Below are positions 1 to 5,044 of a stretch of 5,044 nucleotides of DNA, piece after piece. The stretch is from Myxococcota bacterium (lineage in GTDB: Bacteria; Myxococcota; UBA4151), in NCBI GenBank assembly GCA_028823075.1, contig JAPKCE010000190.1, positions 1-5,044 on the forward strand, given 5' to 3'. The position numbers and the translations under genes were made by a program. Numbering within the stretch: the first letter of the stretch is position 1; each line of letters starts with the position of its first letter. Below the pieces are notes generated by a model that was given only the letters and a program-made list of their open reading frames with translations, was not told the origin of the DNA and ran no database searches.

Positions 1-174
1 GATGCAGACGCATACTTTGGCCGCGTTTACTGTTTGGTTCAAGGCTCTCGGCGGGTGGATGTTTGGTGGCGCTGGGAGGAGGGTGGGAGTCGAGAGGCCT
101 GTGGTATCAAGTGCTGTGAGAACTGGGGTTCAATGGAATTGAGCGGAGCGAGAAATGAAGGGCTGCGATATTAA
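1..174 (+). CDS. Possible 3' end of an unrecognised gene, truncated by the window edge
   Basis: Reading frame 1 is open from the first base to a TAA at 172-174, giving 57 residues with no start in view. The translation contains a Trp-rich stretch (RVDVWWRWE) followed by a Cys cluster (EACGIKCCENWG) and ends in GLRY. I do not recognise a family. Support is weak because the other two plus frames are also open for a while (to 117-119 and 140-142), so the openness may simply reflect G-rich composition. It is preferred because it is the longest of the three and leaves an ordinary 84-base gap before the lipoprotein start. It could equally be non-coding. Confidence 0.3.
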   Translation, partial: DADAYFGRVYCLVQGSRRVDVWWRWEEGGSREACGIKCCENWGSMELSGARNEGLRY

Positions 175-248
175 GGGCCTGTAATCCGGGGCTTGGTTGT
201 TCTTGTTGGAATTGCGCAGGGGTGCTGGCTTAGGCAAGCTTAGCTATC

Positions 249-253
249 GGGAG
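249..253 (+). promoter_or_regulatory. Ribosome binding site of the lipoprotein gene
   Basis: GGGAG lies five bases upstream of the ATG at 259. It supports this start, which is also the one that gives a complete lipoprotein signal peptide. No convincing -35/-10 pair was found in the 84 bases between the preceding stop and this site. Confidence 0.6.
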
Positions 254-258
254 AATTA

Positions 259-3200
259 ATGAAGCGCATTTTTGTCTTAACTTTGCTTGGCTTGGGGGCA
301 TGCTCTTCGGGGACCAACGGCGGTGTTGATGCTGGAGTTATCGATGGCGGGCGGCCTTTGGGCTGGGACGGCGGGGTCGTTAATTGTGCTCCGGCGAGCG
401 CTGTTTGTTCGGGCGCTGCCTGTCTGCGCCTTAACGAAGCGGCAGCTAAAAACGAAGGGATCTGGCTGGATGAAGAGCTTGAGACCGAGGACTTCGTTGA
501 GTTGGTCAATGCTGGCGATATGCCGATTGAGCTCGGAGATTTCTTTATTGGTGATGAACCTGACCAGACGCACCGTTTGGCGGGTGGGCAGCTTGGTCCC
601 GGTGAGCGTCGCTTGCTGTGGCTTGATAAAGACCTCGATCAAGGGCCCTTGCACCACGATTTTAAGCTGAGTTCATCGGGCGAGCCCTTGATGCTTTGGC
701 ATGTGCAAAAGGGTTTGATTGACTGCTGGGAGCTTCCGGCTTTGTCGCCAAACCAAGTGATGGCGCGCTTTCCCGATGCTCTCGGTGCGCCAGGGCTTTG
801 CTCTTTTGCTAGTCCCGACGCGCCCAACCCCGATTCTTGCTCGCCGCCGCCGCCGGCGGTTGTACCGCCTGACTACGTTTATGCCGAGTTCGCATGGCCC
901 GACCCTTGGCCTCAGGCTGGGAGTAGCCCGCGACTCAACGAGCTTGCGCTGCGCCAGGACCAACCATTTATCGAGATTTGGTCGGGGCAAAGTCGCAGTC
1001 TAGACGGTCTGCGCGTCGAACTTGCAGCCATGCAACCCGGCGAGAGTTATCCGGAGGTCGGAGGAGGGTATCTTCTTCCGCTTTCCGGCGAGATCGAGGC
1101 CGGTGAGATGCGAGTCTTTGCGGTGGGTCCAGAGGCCATGTCCGCATTGGATGCCAGTCCCGATTTCGAAGGTGTCGTGAGTTTATTTAATGCCGAGGGC
1201 GAATTGCTCGACCGGGTCGATTTCATGCATTGGCCCGACGATGCCGTGCTCGCGCGCCAGGGCGATGGCGCCGCAACCTGGCATCTTTGTTATGGGTCGA
1301 GCGCAAATCAAAGCAACAGAACTTGCGAGCCGCTGGCGAGTCGTGCGCTTGGCGAGCGCGCTCATCGCCTGCTTACGCCCGCTGATTTTGAGACCTTGTC
1401 TACCGGTGGTCGCGCGCTGGGTATACAGGCTGTAAAATCGGTTATTGATAGGCAGGCGGGTGGGGTGGTTCACCTGCTCTCCAGCGCCCGTTTTGACCTT
1501 CATTACACCTTCGTGCGGCGGCTCATTGAAGCCCAGGCCGAACTTGACCGCTGCGACCCTGAAGAAGCCGCCGTCTTTCGTGCCGGATGGCGCCAGTTTT
1601 CTGCCGACCAATACGAAGCCGTTGACAGTAGGCGCTACTATTTGAGCACCCTGGTGCGCAGTTCAAGCAACGCGCTTCATACCCTTGAGTTTGTCACCGG
1701 CGACCAGGTGTCGACGGCCCAAATTAACGAGGTTTTTTGGCTGCTTATGAGGAGGATGCTAAAGCCTGACTTGTGGCACCTTCGTCCGCAGAGTTCGGGC
1801 CAGCACGACAAGGTCTTAGCGCTTCAAGGTAGCCTGCCTATGGTGGCTGAGAATGCGCCTTTCATTGGCATGCAAGAACAACCACTCAACGCCGCCGTGA
1901 GCTTTGGCTTGCTGCGTTTTATTGCTTATCATGAACTCGCTTCAGCGACTCTCGGCGCGCAGATTATCGTGCTCACCGACGAGGTGCCCAACGAACTCGC
2001 TTTGAGCGCAGGGCTGATCACCGAATCGTTTCAAACACCGCTGGCACATGTGAACCTTTTGGCGAAGAACCGAGGCACGCCAAACTTAGCCTTGCGAGAC
2101 GCTCGTAACGACCCGCGGGTAGCACCATTTCTCGACCAGTTAATCCGTTTTGAAGTTCATTCTGGGGGCTTCTCCATTCGCCTCGCCAGCGCCGAAGAGG
2201 CTCAAGACCACGAGGCTCAGCGACTGGCCGAACAAGAAGTCCTTCGCCCACGTCGCGATCTAGACCTGCGCGGTGTTCAACCCCTTGGACATCATGGTTT
2301 GGAGGCATTACCGGGGCTGGGAGCTAAGGCTGCCCACCTAGCCCAACTCGAACAGTTCCGCCTAACTCGCAGCAGTTGTGCGGGCGCGGTCAACACCCCG
2401 GCCGACGCTTTCGCCTTGCCCCTGGTCCACAGCGTCGAGCATTTTAGCGCCAGTGGTGCCCAAGGCCTGCTCCAAGAATTGCTCGGTGACCCTTTGTTTC
2501 AAAGTCATCCGCAGCGTCGCGCCGAGGGGCTCGAAAGGGTACAGCAATTGATTTTACAACACGCTGTCGAGCCGGCTCTGCTGGCCTCCCTAACCGAGGG
2601 GATCCGCTCTCGCTACGGGCAGGCCAGAACGCGGCTTCGTAGCAGCTCAAACACCGAGGATCTACCTGGGTTTAACGGCGCTGGTCTGTACCGCTCGGTG
2701 AGCGTCGAGGTGGGTAACGAGGAGCGCTCGGTGGCCGACGGTCTACGCCAAGTTTGGGCCAGTTTATGGAGCGCTCGCGCCTTTGATGAACGCTCGTGGT
2801 TTAAAGTCGACCAATCGTTGCTCGGTATGGGCGTCCTTGTTCATGCTGCTTATCGCTCAGAGAAAGCCAACGGGGTGGGGATATCGCGCAGCATCCTCAA
2901 CCCCAACCGCGGCGATATTCACAGCATGATCGTCCAGGCCGGTGAGGCTTCGGTGACCAACCCGGCACCCGGCGTTCAGGCTGAGAGCTTTATTTTCCGT
3001 TTCGGGCGCTCACCTGAGGTTGTTTATCAAAGGCGTAGCAGTTTGACCCGTGGCGCGCCGGTGTTGCAGACTGTCGAACTGCGCCAGGCTATTTGCACTT
3101 TGGCCGGAATCCACAGCGCTTTTCGCCCTCTGCTCGACCCCGACAATGCGAACCGTTATTTCGCCATGGATATAGAGTTTAAGCTGGTCGGCCCCGAGCG

Positions 3201-3276
3201 GCAATTGTTGGTAAAGCAGGCGCGGCCCTTTAGCTTTGGAGCGCTTGAGCCCGTGGGCGATTGCCGAGAGTTTTAG
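259..3276 (+). CDS. Lamin-tail-domain lipoprotein with a phosphohistidine domain and a PPDK_N/PEP-synthase-type ATP-binding domain (water-dikinase-like order)
   Basis: Seen: residues 1-15 are a lipoprotein signal (MKR, hydrophobic core, lipobox LGAC with Cys15), then a Gly/Asp linker. Residues about 53-165 fit a lamin-tail domain (RLNEAAAKN, FVELVNAG, FKLSSSGEPLMLW). After a Pro-rich linker (194-204), residues about 222-345 look like a second, weaker one. Residues about 385-560 are unassigned. Residues about 565-645 are a PEP-utilizer swivelling domain with TPLAHVNLLAKN, His597 being the probable phosphohistidine. Residues about 680-995 are a PPDK_N ATP-grasp domain: GLGAKAAHL (Lys690), LRSSSNTEDLPG (Arg794), VWASLWSARAFDER, MDIEF (Glu973) and VKQARP (Gln987). 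Family knowledge: such pairs transfer the beta-phosphate of ATP to the His and then to an acceptor. The PEP/pyruvate barrel is absent and the His domain comes first, as in glucan water dikinases. Inference: a membrane-anchored phosphotransferase or a binding protein derived from one; the acceptor is unknown. Export to an ATP-poor compartment is the odd point. The domain calls are firm, the function is not. Confidence 0.9.
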   Translation: MKRIFVLTLLGLGACSSGTNGGVDAGVIDGGRPLGWDGGVVNCAPASAVCSGAACLRLNEAAAKNEGIWLDEELETEDFVELVNAGDMPIELGDFFIGDEPDQTHRLAGGQLGPGERRLLWLDKDLDQGPLHHDFKLSSSGEPLMLWHVQKGLIDCWELPALSPNQVMARFPDALGAPGLCSFASPDAPNPDSCSPPPPAVVPPDYVYAEFAWPDPWPQAGSSPRLNELALRQDQPFIEIWSGQSRSLDGLRVELAAMQPGESYPEVGGGYLLPLSGEIEAGEMRVFAVGPEAMSALDASPDFEGVVSLFNAEGELLDRVDFMHWPDDAVLARQGDGAATWHLCYGSSANQSNRTCEPLASRALGERAHRLLTPADFETLSTGGRALGIQAVKSVIDRQAGGVVHLLSSARFDLHYTFVRRLIEAQAELDRCDPEEAAVFRAGWRQFSADQYEAVDSRRYYLSTLVRSSSNALHTLEFVTGDQVSTAQINEVFWLLMRRMLKPDLWHLRPQSSGQHDKVLALQGSLPMVAENAPFIGMQEQPLNAAVSFGLLRFIAYHELASATLGAQIIVLTDEVPNELALSAGLITESFQTPLAHVNLLAKNRGTPNLALRDARNDPRVAPFLDQLIRFEVHSGGFSIRLASAEEAQDHEAQRLAEQEVLRPRRDLDLRGVQPLGHHGLEALPGLGAKAAHLAQLEQFRLTRSSCAGAVNTPADAFALPLVHSVEHFSASGAQGLLQELLGDPLFQSHPQRRAEGLERVQQLILQHAVEPALLASLTEGIRSRYGQARTRLRSSSNTEDLPGFNGAGLYRSVSVEVGNEERSVADGLRQVWASLWSARAFDERSWFKVDQSLLGMGVLVHAAYRSEKANGVGISRSILNPNRGDIHSMIVQAGEASVTNPAPGVQAESFIFRFGRSPEVVYQRRSSLTRGAPVLQTVELRQAICTLAGIHSAFRPLLDPDNANRYFAMDIEFKLVGPERQLLVKQARPFSFGALEPVGDCREF

Positions 3277-3388
3277 ATAACTCGGCGCCGCCGGGGGCGA
3301 AGAGCCAATAGTCGGAGATGGCACTGCCAATGGAAAAAGCTGGGGCGTTCGCTGGAGCGAGCACAAGCAGCGCCATTAACCATCTCAC
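3230..3388 (-). CDS. Candidate small secreted peptide at the end of the arsC-trmL cluster (speculative)
   Basis: A 52-codon frame starts at a GTG (3388-3386) overlapping the barrel gene's TGA (3387-3385) as GTGA, the same overlap geometry as arsC/trmL, and stops at TAA 3232-3230. The translation begins MRWLMALLVLAPANAPAFS, which resembles a short Sec signal peptide (Arg, hydrophobic core, Ala-Pro-Ala), followed by IGSAISDYWLFAPGGAEL. Against it: there is no Shine-Dalgarno, it has a non-ATG start (an in-frame ATG gives four residues fewer), no family is recognised, and its last 47 bases are antisense to the lipoprotein gene. It is the only coding-like content in the convergent gap 3277-3384. 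It could be a chance ORF. Confidence 0.22.
   Translation of the reverse strand: MRWLMALLVLAPANAPAFSIGSAISDYWLFAPGGAELSKTLGNRPRAQALQS
3264..3285 (+). terminator. Weak hairpin around the lipoprotein stop codon
   Basis: GAGTT (3268-3272) pairs with AACTC (3279-3283), and CC (3264-3265) can add pairs with GG (3284-3285) across a two-base bulge. The loop TTAGAT holds the TAG stop. No T-run follows, so it is not a classical intrinsic terminator. It is the only clear fold I found just after the gene, and it may be chance. Confidence 0.2.
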
Positions 3389-3861
3389 CACGACATGGCC
3401 CAGCCGATGCCGTGACGGAATTGGCGGTGAATCAAGGGCAGACCGCCAAGCACCGGCATGATGAGATGCACGCTGCCGGGGTCGATAGTGAGCGTTCCAC
3501 GGCGCAAAGGCCAACTCAACAAGGCCGGCTCGATGGAGAGAAATCCGCCGGTGGTCCCCTTGGTGTCGATGGGGGTGTCGAAGAGCAGAACCGAAGCTCC
3601 GCTGCTGGCGACGAAGCGCACGCGGTTCATAAAGTAGCGTTTGTACCAGCCAGCGCCGATATTGAGCGTTCCAGCTAGCAACTGCTCGAAGCCGGCAAAG
3701 CTAACCCACGGGTTCCACTCAAGGCGTGCCTCCCAGCCGCTCGAAACTCCGCGGCGGGCACGCATAGTGATCGCCATCGCTGGGTTCGACAGCGAGGCGG
3801 AAAATCCGAGTTCAGCTTCGAGGGGCTGGGCGGCGAGCAGCAGGCCAAAAAGGGTGATCAT
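3385..3861 (-). CDS. Hypothetical signal-peptide protein, probable small outer-membrane beta-barrel
   Basis: A 158-residue protein. Residues 1-16 (MITLFGLLLAAQPLEA) resemble a Sec signal peptide with a weak, uncharged N-region; cleavage before Glu17 is plausible. The rest has short alternating polar/apolar segments rich in Gly, aromatics and Arg (WEARLEWNPWVSFAGF, NIGAGWYKRYFMNRVRFVA, FLSIEPALLSWPL) and ends in HGIGWAMSW. A C-terminal aromatic after an alternating strand is typical of outer-membrane barrel proteins, and the length suits an eight-stranded one. No named family is recognised, so the barrel call is inference. The ATG is the first usable start, because the in-frame codon seven triplets upstream is trmL's TAA. 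It follows trmL by 18 bases and is likely co-transcribed. Its possible ribosome binding site GGAG sits in a hairpin (see 3863-3880). No transmembrane helix is evident beyond the signal. Confidence 0.7.
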   Translation of the reverse strand: MITLFGLLLAAQPLEAELGFSASLSNPAMAITMRARRGVSSGWEARLEWNPWVSFAGFEQLLAGTLNIGAGWYKRYFMNRVRFVASSGASVLLFDTPIDTKGTTGGFLSIEPALLSWPLRRGTLTIDPGSVHLIMPVLGGLPLIHRQFRHGIGWAMSW

Positions 3862-3862
3862 G

Positions 3863-3880
3863 AGCAGAGCATGCTCCGCT
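3863..3880 (-). promoter_or_regulatory. Hairpin filling the trmL-barrel gap and enclosing the probable ribosome binding site
   Basis: On the minus strand, AGCGGAGCATGCTCTGCT can fold as a seven-pair stem (AGCGGAG/CTCTGCT, one G-U pair) with a CATG tetraloop. The stem starts at the last base of trmL's TAA and ends one base before the barrel ATG. The GGAG that could act as Shine-Dalgarno lies in the 5' arm, about 12 bases from the ATG. The fold is visible in the sequence. That it couples barrel translation to ribosomes finishing trmL is inference. Confidence 0.4.
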
Positions 3881-4332
3881 TAGCGCCGCTGTCGCAAGGT
3901 CTCATACAGTGCGATCGCCGCGCTGTTTGCCAGGTTGAGTGAGCGGATATGCTCGCTATTGATGGCCAGTTTGACCAGGCGCTGACGGTGTTGGCTGCGA
4001 AGCTCATCGCCCAGGCCTTTGGTCTCTCGCCCAAAGATTAATACGGCGGGGTCCGGGATCTGAACATCGAAGAAGTCCGTTGTCGCATGCGTCGAAAACC
4101 ACAGCGCCTGATCAAAGCCGGGGATGGCTATGGCAGCTTCTTCAATCGATTCGTGGATGCTTAACTCGACATGCTTCCAATAGTCCAAACCGGCGCGCTT
4201 GACGCGGGCATCGTCGAGCGAAAACCCGAGCGGCTTAACCAGGTGAAGATGCGCACCAGCCGCTAAGCAACTGCGCCCAATATTCCCCGTGTTACCGGGG
4301 ATTTCCGGTGATACCAGCACGATATGAATCAT
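3880..4332 (-). CDS. trmL: tRNA (cytidine/uridine(34)-2'-O)-methyltransferase TrmL, SPOUT family
   Basis: TrmL (formerly YibK) is a cytoplasmic SPOUT-fold enzyme that uses S-adenosylmethionine to methylate the 2'-OH of the wobble nucleotide 34 of certain leucine tRNAs. At 150 residues it has the usual length of this minimal SPOUT protein. Visible motifs are the N-terminal PEIPGNTGNIGR (residues 9-20), LVKPLGFSLDDARVKRAGLDY (31-51), the cofactor-knot segment LIFGRETKGL (98-107) and the C-terminal IRSLNLANSAAIALYE (129-144); Arg130 and Asn133-Asn136 lie in the conserved knot loop. The start ATG overlaps the arsC stop as ATGA (4329-4332) and has no clear Shine-Dalgarno, which suggests translational coupling. 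It is intact, and the close match to the E. coli TrmL pattern makes the call secure. Activity on both cytidine and uridine is from family knowledge. Confidence 0.95.
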   Translation of the reverse strand: MIHIVLVSPEIPGNTGNIGRSCLAAGAHLHLVKPLGFSLDDARVKRAGLDYWKHVELSIHESIEEAAIAIPGFDQALWFSTHATTDFFDVQIPDPAVLIFGRETKGLGDELRSQHRQRLVKLAINSEHIRSLNLANSAAIALYETLRQRR

Positions 4333-4676
4333 GATAAAAGCGCCAGGACGCTTTCTGGTGGGCGCCCAACCGCGGCTCCCTTGTCGCTAATGACAATCGG
4401 GCGCTCGAGCAGCACGGGCGTATTCTGTAAGGCCGTTACGATGGTCGAGTCACTCGAGTCGTCGCTCAGGCCGAGTTCTGCGTAGGCCACCTCTTTGCAA
4501 CGCAGAAGCTCGTGCAAACTGCAAGCAAGCGCCTTGGCCAAGTCATGAATTTCAAGCTCGGCGAGGCCTGTCTTTAGATACTCAACGATTTGCGGTTCAA
4601 TGCCTTGGTCGCGCAGCAGTTGTAGGGTCTCGCGGCTCTTCGAACAGCGCGGGTTATGATAGATGGTAATGGCCAT
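4329..4676 (-). CDS. arsC: ArsC/YfgD-family arsenate reductase (glutaredoxin-type), 115 residues
   Basis: A thioredoxin-fold protein of the ArsC family, whose members reduce arsenate to arsenite with glutaredoxin/glutathione. Residues 5-17 read IYHNPRCSKSRET, placing the catalytic Cys at position 11. Arg59 (LLRCKE), Arg92 (LLERPIV) and Arg105 (GRPPESV) match the three arginines that bind the oxyanion in ArsC. The HNPRCSKSRETL, KEVAYAELGL and ERPIVI...GRPPE pattern is closer to YfgD-type proteins than to plasmid ArsC. No arsR, arsB or acr3 gene is adjacent, so this may be a housekeeping paralogue rather than a resistance gene. The frame is open upstream to an ATG at 4856, but that extension is low-complexity and antisense to the next gene. 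The ATG at 4676 starts exactly where the family begins. Extra cysteines at 52 and 60 are of unknown meaning. First gene of the arsC-trmL cluster. Confidence 0.92.
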   Translation of the reverse strand: MAITIYHNPRCSKSRETLQLLRDQGIEPQIVEYLKTGLAELEIHDLAKALACSLHELLRCKEVAYAELGLSDDSSDSTIVTALQNTPVLLERPIVISDKGAAVGRPPESVLALLS

Positions 4677-4688
4677 GTCGTGGTCATG

Positions 4689-4694
4689 CTCCGG
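4689..4694 (-). promoter_or_regulatory. Possible ribosome binding site of arsC
   Basis: On the minus strand, CCGGAG lies 12 bases upstream of the ATG at 4676. The spacing is long but it is the only Shine-Dalgarno-like sequence near this start. It sits in the 72-base divergent gap (4677-4748) between arsC and the plus-strand gene. That gap should hold both promoters, but a TTGACG on the minus strand (4738-4733) has no good -10 partner and I could not place either promoter. Confidence 0.35.
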
Positions 4695-4740
4695 TTGAAG
4701 ACGCTTCGCGGTTGCGCGAGGATACCCTTTGCCGTCAAGA

Positions 4741-4745
4741 AGAGG
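4741..4745 (+). promoter_or_regulatory. Probable ribosome binding site of the right-edge secreted protein
   Basis: AGAGG, within a purine-rich run starting at 4737, ends three bases before the ATG at 4749. The spacing is a little short, but no alternative in-frame start (4686 or 4794) has a better site. Confidence 0.4.
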
Positions 4746-4748
4746 TCT

Positions 4749-5044
4749 ATGTTGAAGCCAATTACATTTCGTGCGCGCTTGGCGCTTCGCCGTATGATCG
4801 TCATGTTCATCGTCGTCAGTTTTGGGCTGAGTTCGGCCCCCTCGCTGGCGGCGCAAGTGCCAGCCACAGGGGCGGTTTCTGCCTCGACTCCGCTTTTGCT
4901 AGCAAAGCGTCGGCGCAAGAAACGTCGGCGCAAGAAACGCCGACGTAAGAAGACGCCTGTCAAACCTGCCACGGCGCCCGTCGTTACACCCAAAGAAAAA
5001 GTGAAAGTGCCGGAGCCGCCAGCGCCAGCGAAGGCCGCTGCGCC
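4749..5044 (+). CDS. N-terminal part of a secreted/periplasmic protein with a tandem Arg/Lys repeat (runs off the window)
   Basis: An open frame of 98 codons continues past the right edge. Residues 1-15 (MLKPITFRARLALRR) form a basic N-region, 16-27 (MIVMFIVVSFGL) a hydrophobic core, and SSAPSLA-AQ a signal-peptidase I type site near residue 34. A short spacer follows, then residues 53-68, KRRRKKRRRKKRRRKK, then a Pro/Ala/Lys/Val-rich stretch (TPVKPATAPVVTPKEK) that is still unstructured at the edge. It reads as the export signal plus cationic linker of a larger envelope protein; the functional domain would lie beyond the window and no family can be named. It is divergent from arsC, with 72 bases between start codons. 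ATG 4794 would lose the basic N-region, and ATG 4686 would add 21 residues and nearly touch arsC. A membrane-anchored form (uncleaved signal) is possible. Confidence 0.75.
   Translation, partial: MLKPITFRARLALRRMIVMFIVVSFGLSSAPSLAAQVPATGAVSASTPLLLAKRRRKKRRRKKRRRKKTPVKPATAPVVTPKEKVKVPEPPAPAKAAA
4908..4952 (+). repeat. Three tandem 15-base repeats encoding RRRKK
   Basis: Units at 4908-4922 and 4923-4937 are identical (CGTCGGCGCAAGAAA). The third (4938-4952, CGCCGACGTAAGAAG) differs at four bases, all at third codon positions and all synonymous, so each unit encodes Arg-Arg-Arg-Lys-Lys. The frame-preserving divergence supports the plus-strand coding frame and argues against the minus-strand reading of the same bases. 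Confidence 0.85.

Noticed and set aside
139..174. Promoter candidate TTGAGC (139-144) with TATTAA (169-174)
   Set aside because: The 24-base spacer is far from the usual 16-18, so it is not a credible sigma-70 promoter.
842..870. GC-rich palindrome (CCGCCGGCGG) inside the lipoprotein gene
   Set aside because: It is explained by a run of proline codons in the linker between the lamin-tail modules.
287..1645. Plus- and minus-strand overlapping frames inside the first half of the lipoprotein gene
   Set aside because: Composition-driven shadows. The lipobox, lamin-tail motifs and ribosome binding site all support the single long frame.
2018..2650. Minus-strand frames antisense to the His and ATP domains of the lipoprotein
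   Set aside because: The plus frame here encodes recognised catalytic motifs. The antisense frames are Arg/Pro-rich shadows with no motif.
259..3276. Calling the large gene PEP synthase (ppsA) or PPDK
   Set aside because: The PEP/pyruvate-binding TIM barrel is missing, the His and ATP domains are in reversed order, and the protein has a lipoprotein signal.
3412..3883. Plus-strand frames at 3412-3678 and 3641-3883
   Set aside because: They lie antisense to the barrel gene, show no signal peptide or family motif, and have no ribosome binding site context, while the minus-strand frame has a signal peptide and fits the cluster.
4677..4856. N-terminal extension of the arsC frame to an ATG at 4856 (175 residues)
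   Set aside because: The added 60 residues are low-complexity and charged, are antisense to the divergent secreted-protein gene, and precede the exact point where ArsC-family similarity begins.
4908..4952. Short tandem repeats considered as a CRISPR array or iteron
   Set aside because: The units are 15 bases, directly adjacent with no spacers, codon-phased, and explained by the encoded Arg/Lys pentapeptide.
4574..4993. Minus-strand 139-residue frame with three LRRRF repeats
   Set aside because: It is the antisense reading of the RRRKK repeats and of arsC in another frame. The repeat divergence is synonymous in the plus frame, which identifies the plus frame as coding.

Overview
The window looks like a moderately GC-rich bacterial chromosome. 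The best guess is a Myxococcota, Bradymonadota or similar deltaproteobacterial-type Gram-negative. This rests on style rather than on a marker gene: a large lipoprotein with a Gly/Asp/Ala-rich linker after the lipid cysteine, lamin-tail domains on that lipoprotein, a small outer-membrane-barrel-like protein, and a secreted protein with a Lys/Arg block followed by a Pro/Ala/Lys linker. No rRNA, tRNA, CRISPR array, insertion sequence or phage gene was seen.

Layout. Positions 1-174 may hold the 3' end of an unrecognised plus-strand gene (weak). Positions 259-3276 (plus) encode one 1005-residue lipoprotein, the most unusual gene here. It has a lipobox, two lamin-tail-like modules, an unassigned central region, a phosphohistidine (PEP-utilizer type) swivelling domain, and then a C-terminal PPDK_N / PEP-synthase-type ATP-binding domain. 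The order His-domain then ATP-domain, with no PEP/pyruvate TIM barrel, is that of glucan/phosphoglucan water dikinases rather than PEP synthase or PPDK. Key residues appear intact, yet the protein carries an export signal.

Positions 4676 down to 3385 (minus) form a compact cluster read right to left: an ArsC/YfgD-family thioredoxin-fold protein, trmL (tRNA wobble-nucleotide 2'-O-methyltransferase) overlapping it by ATGA, and 18 bases later a 158-residue signal-peptide protein that resembles a small outer-membrane barrel. A 52-codon candidate ORF (3388-3230) overlaps the barrel stop by GTGA and runs into the convergent lipoprotein gene. It is speculative.

From 4749 to the right edge (plus, divergent from arsC) an incomplete gene encodes a secreted or periplasmic protein. 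A signal peptide is followed by three tandem copies of an Arg/Lys pentapeptide and a Pro/Ala/Lys-rich stretch. The window ends inside it.

The housekeeping pair arsC-trmL shows no functional link to the lipoprotein. The two transcription units are convergent and meet in a 108-base gap.
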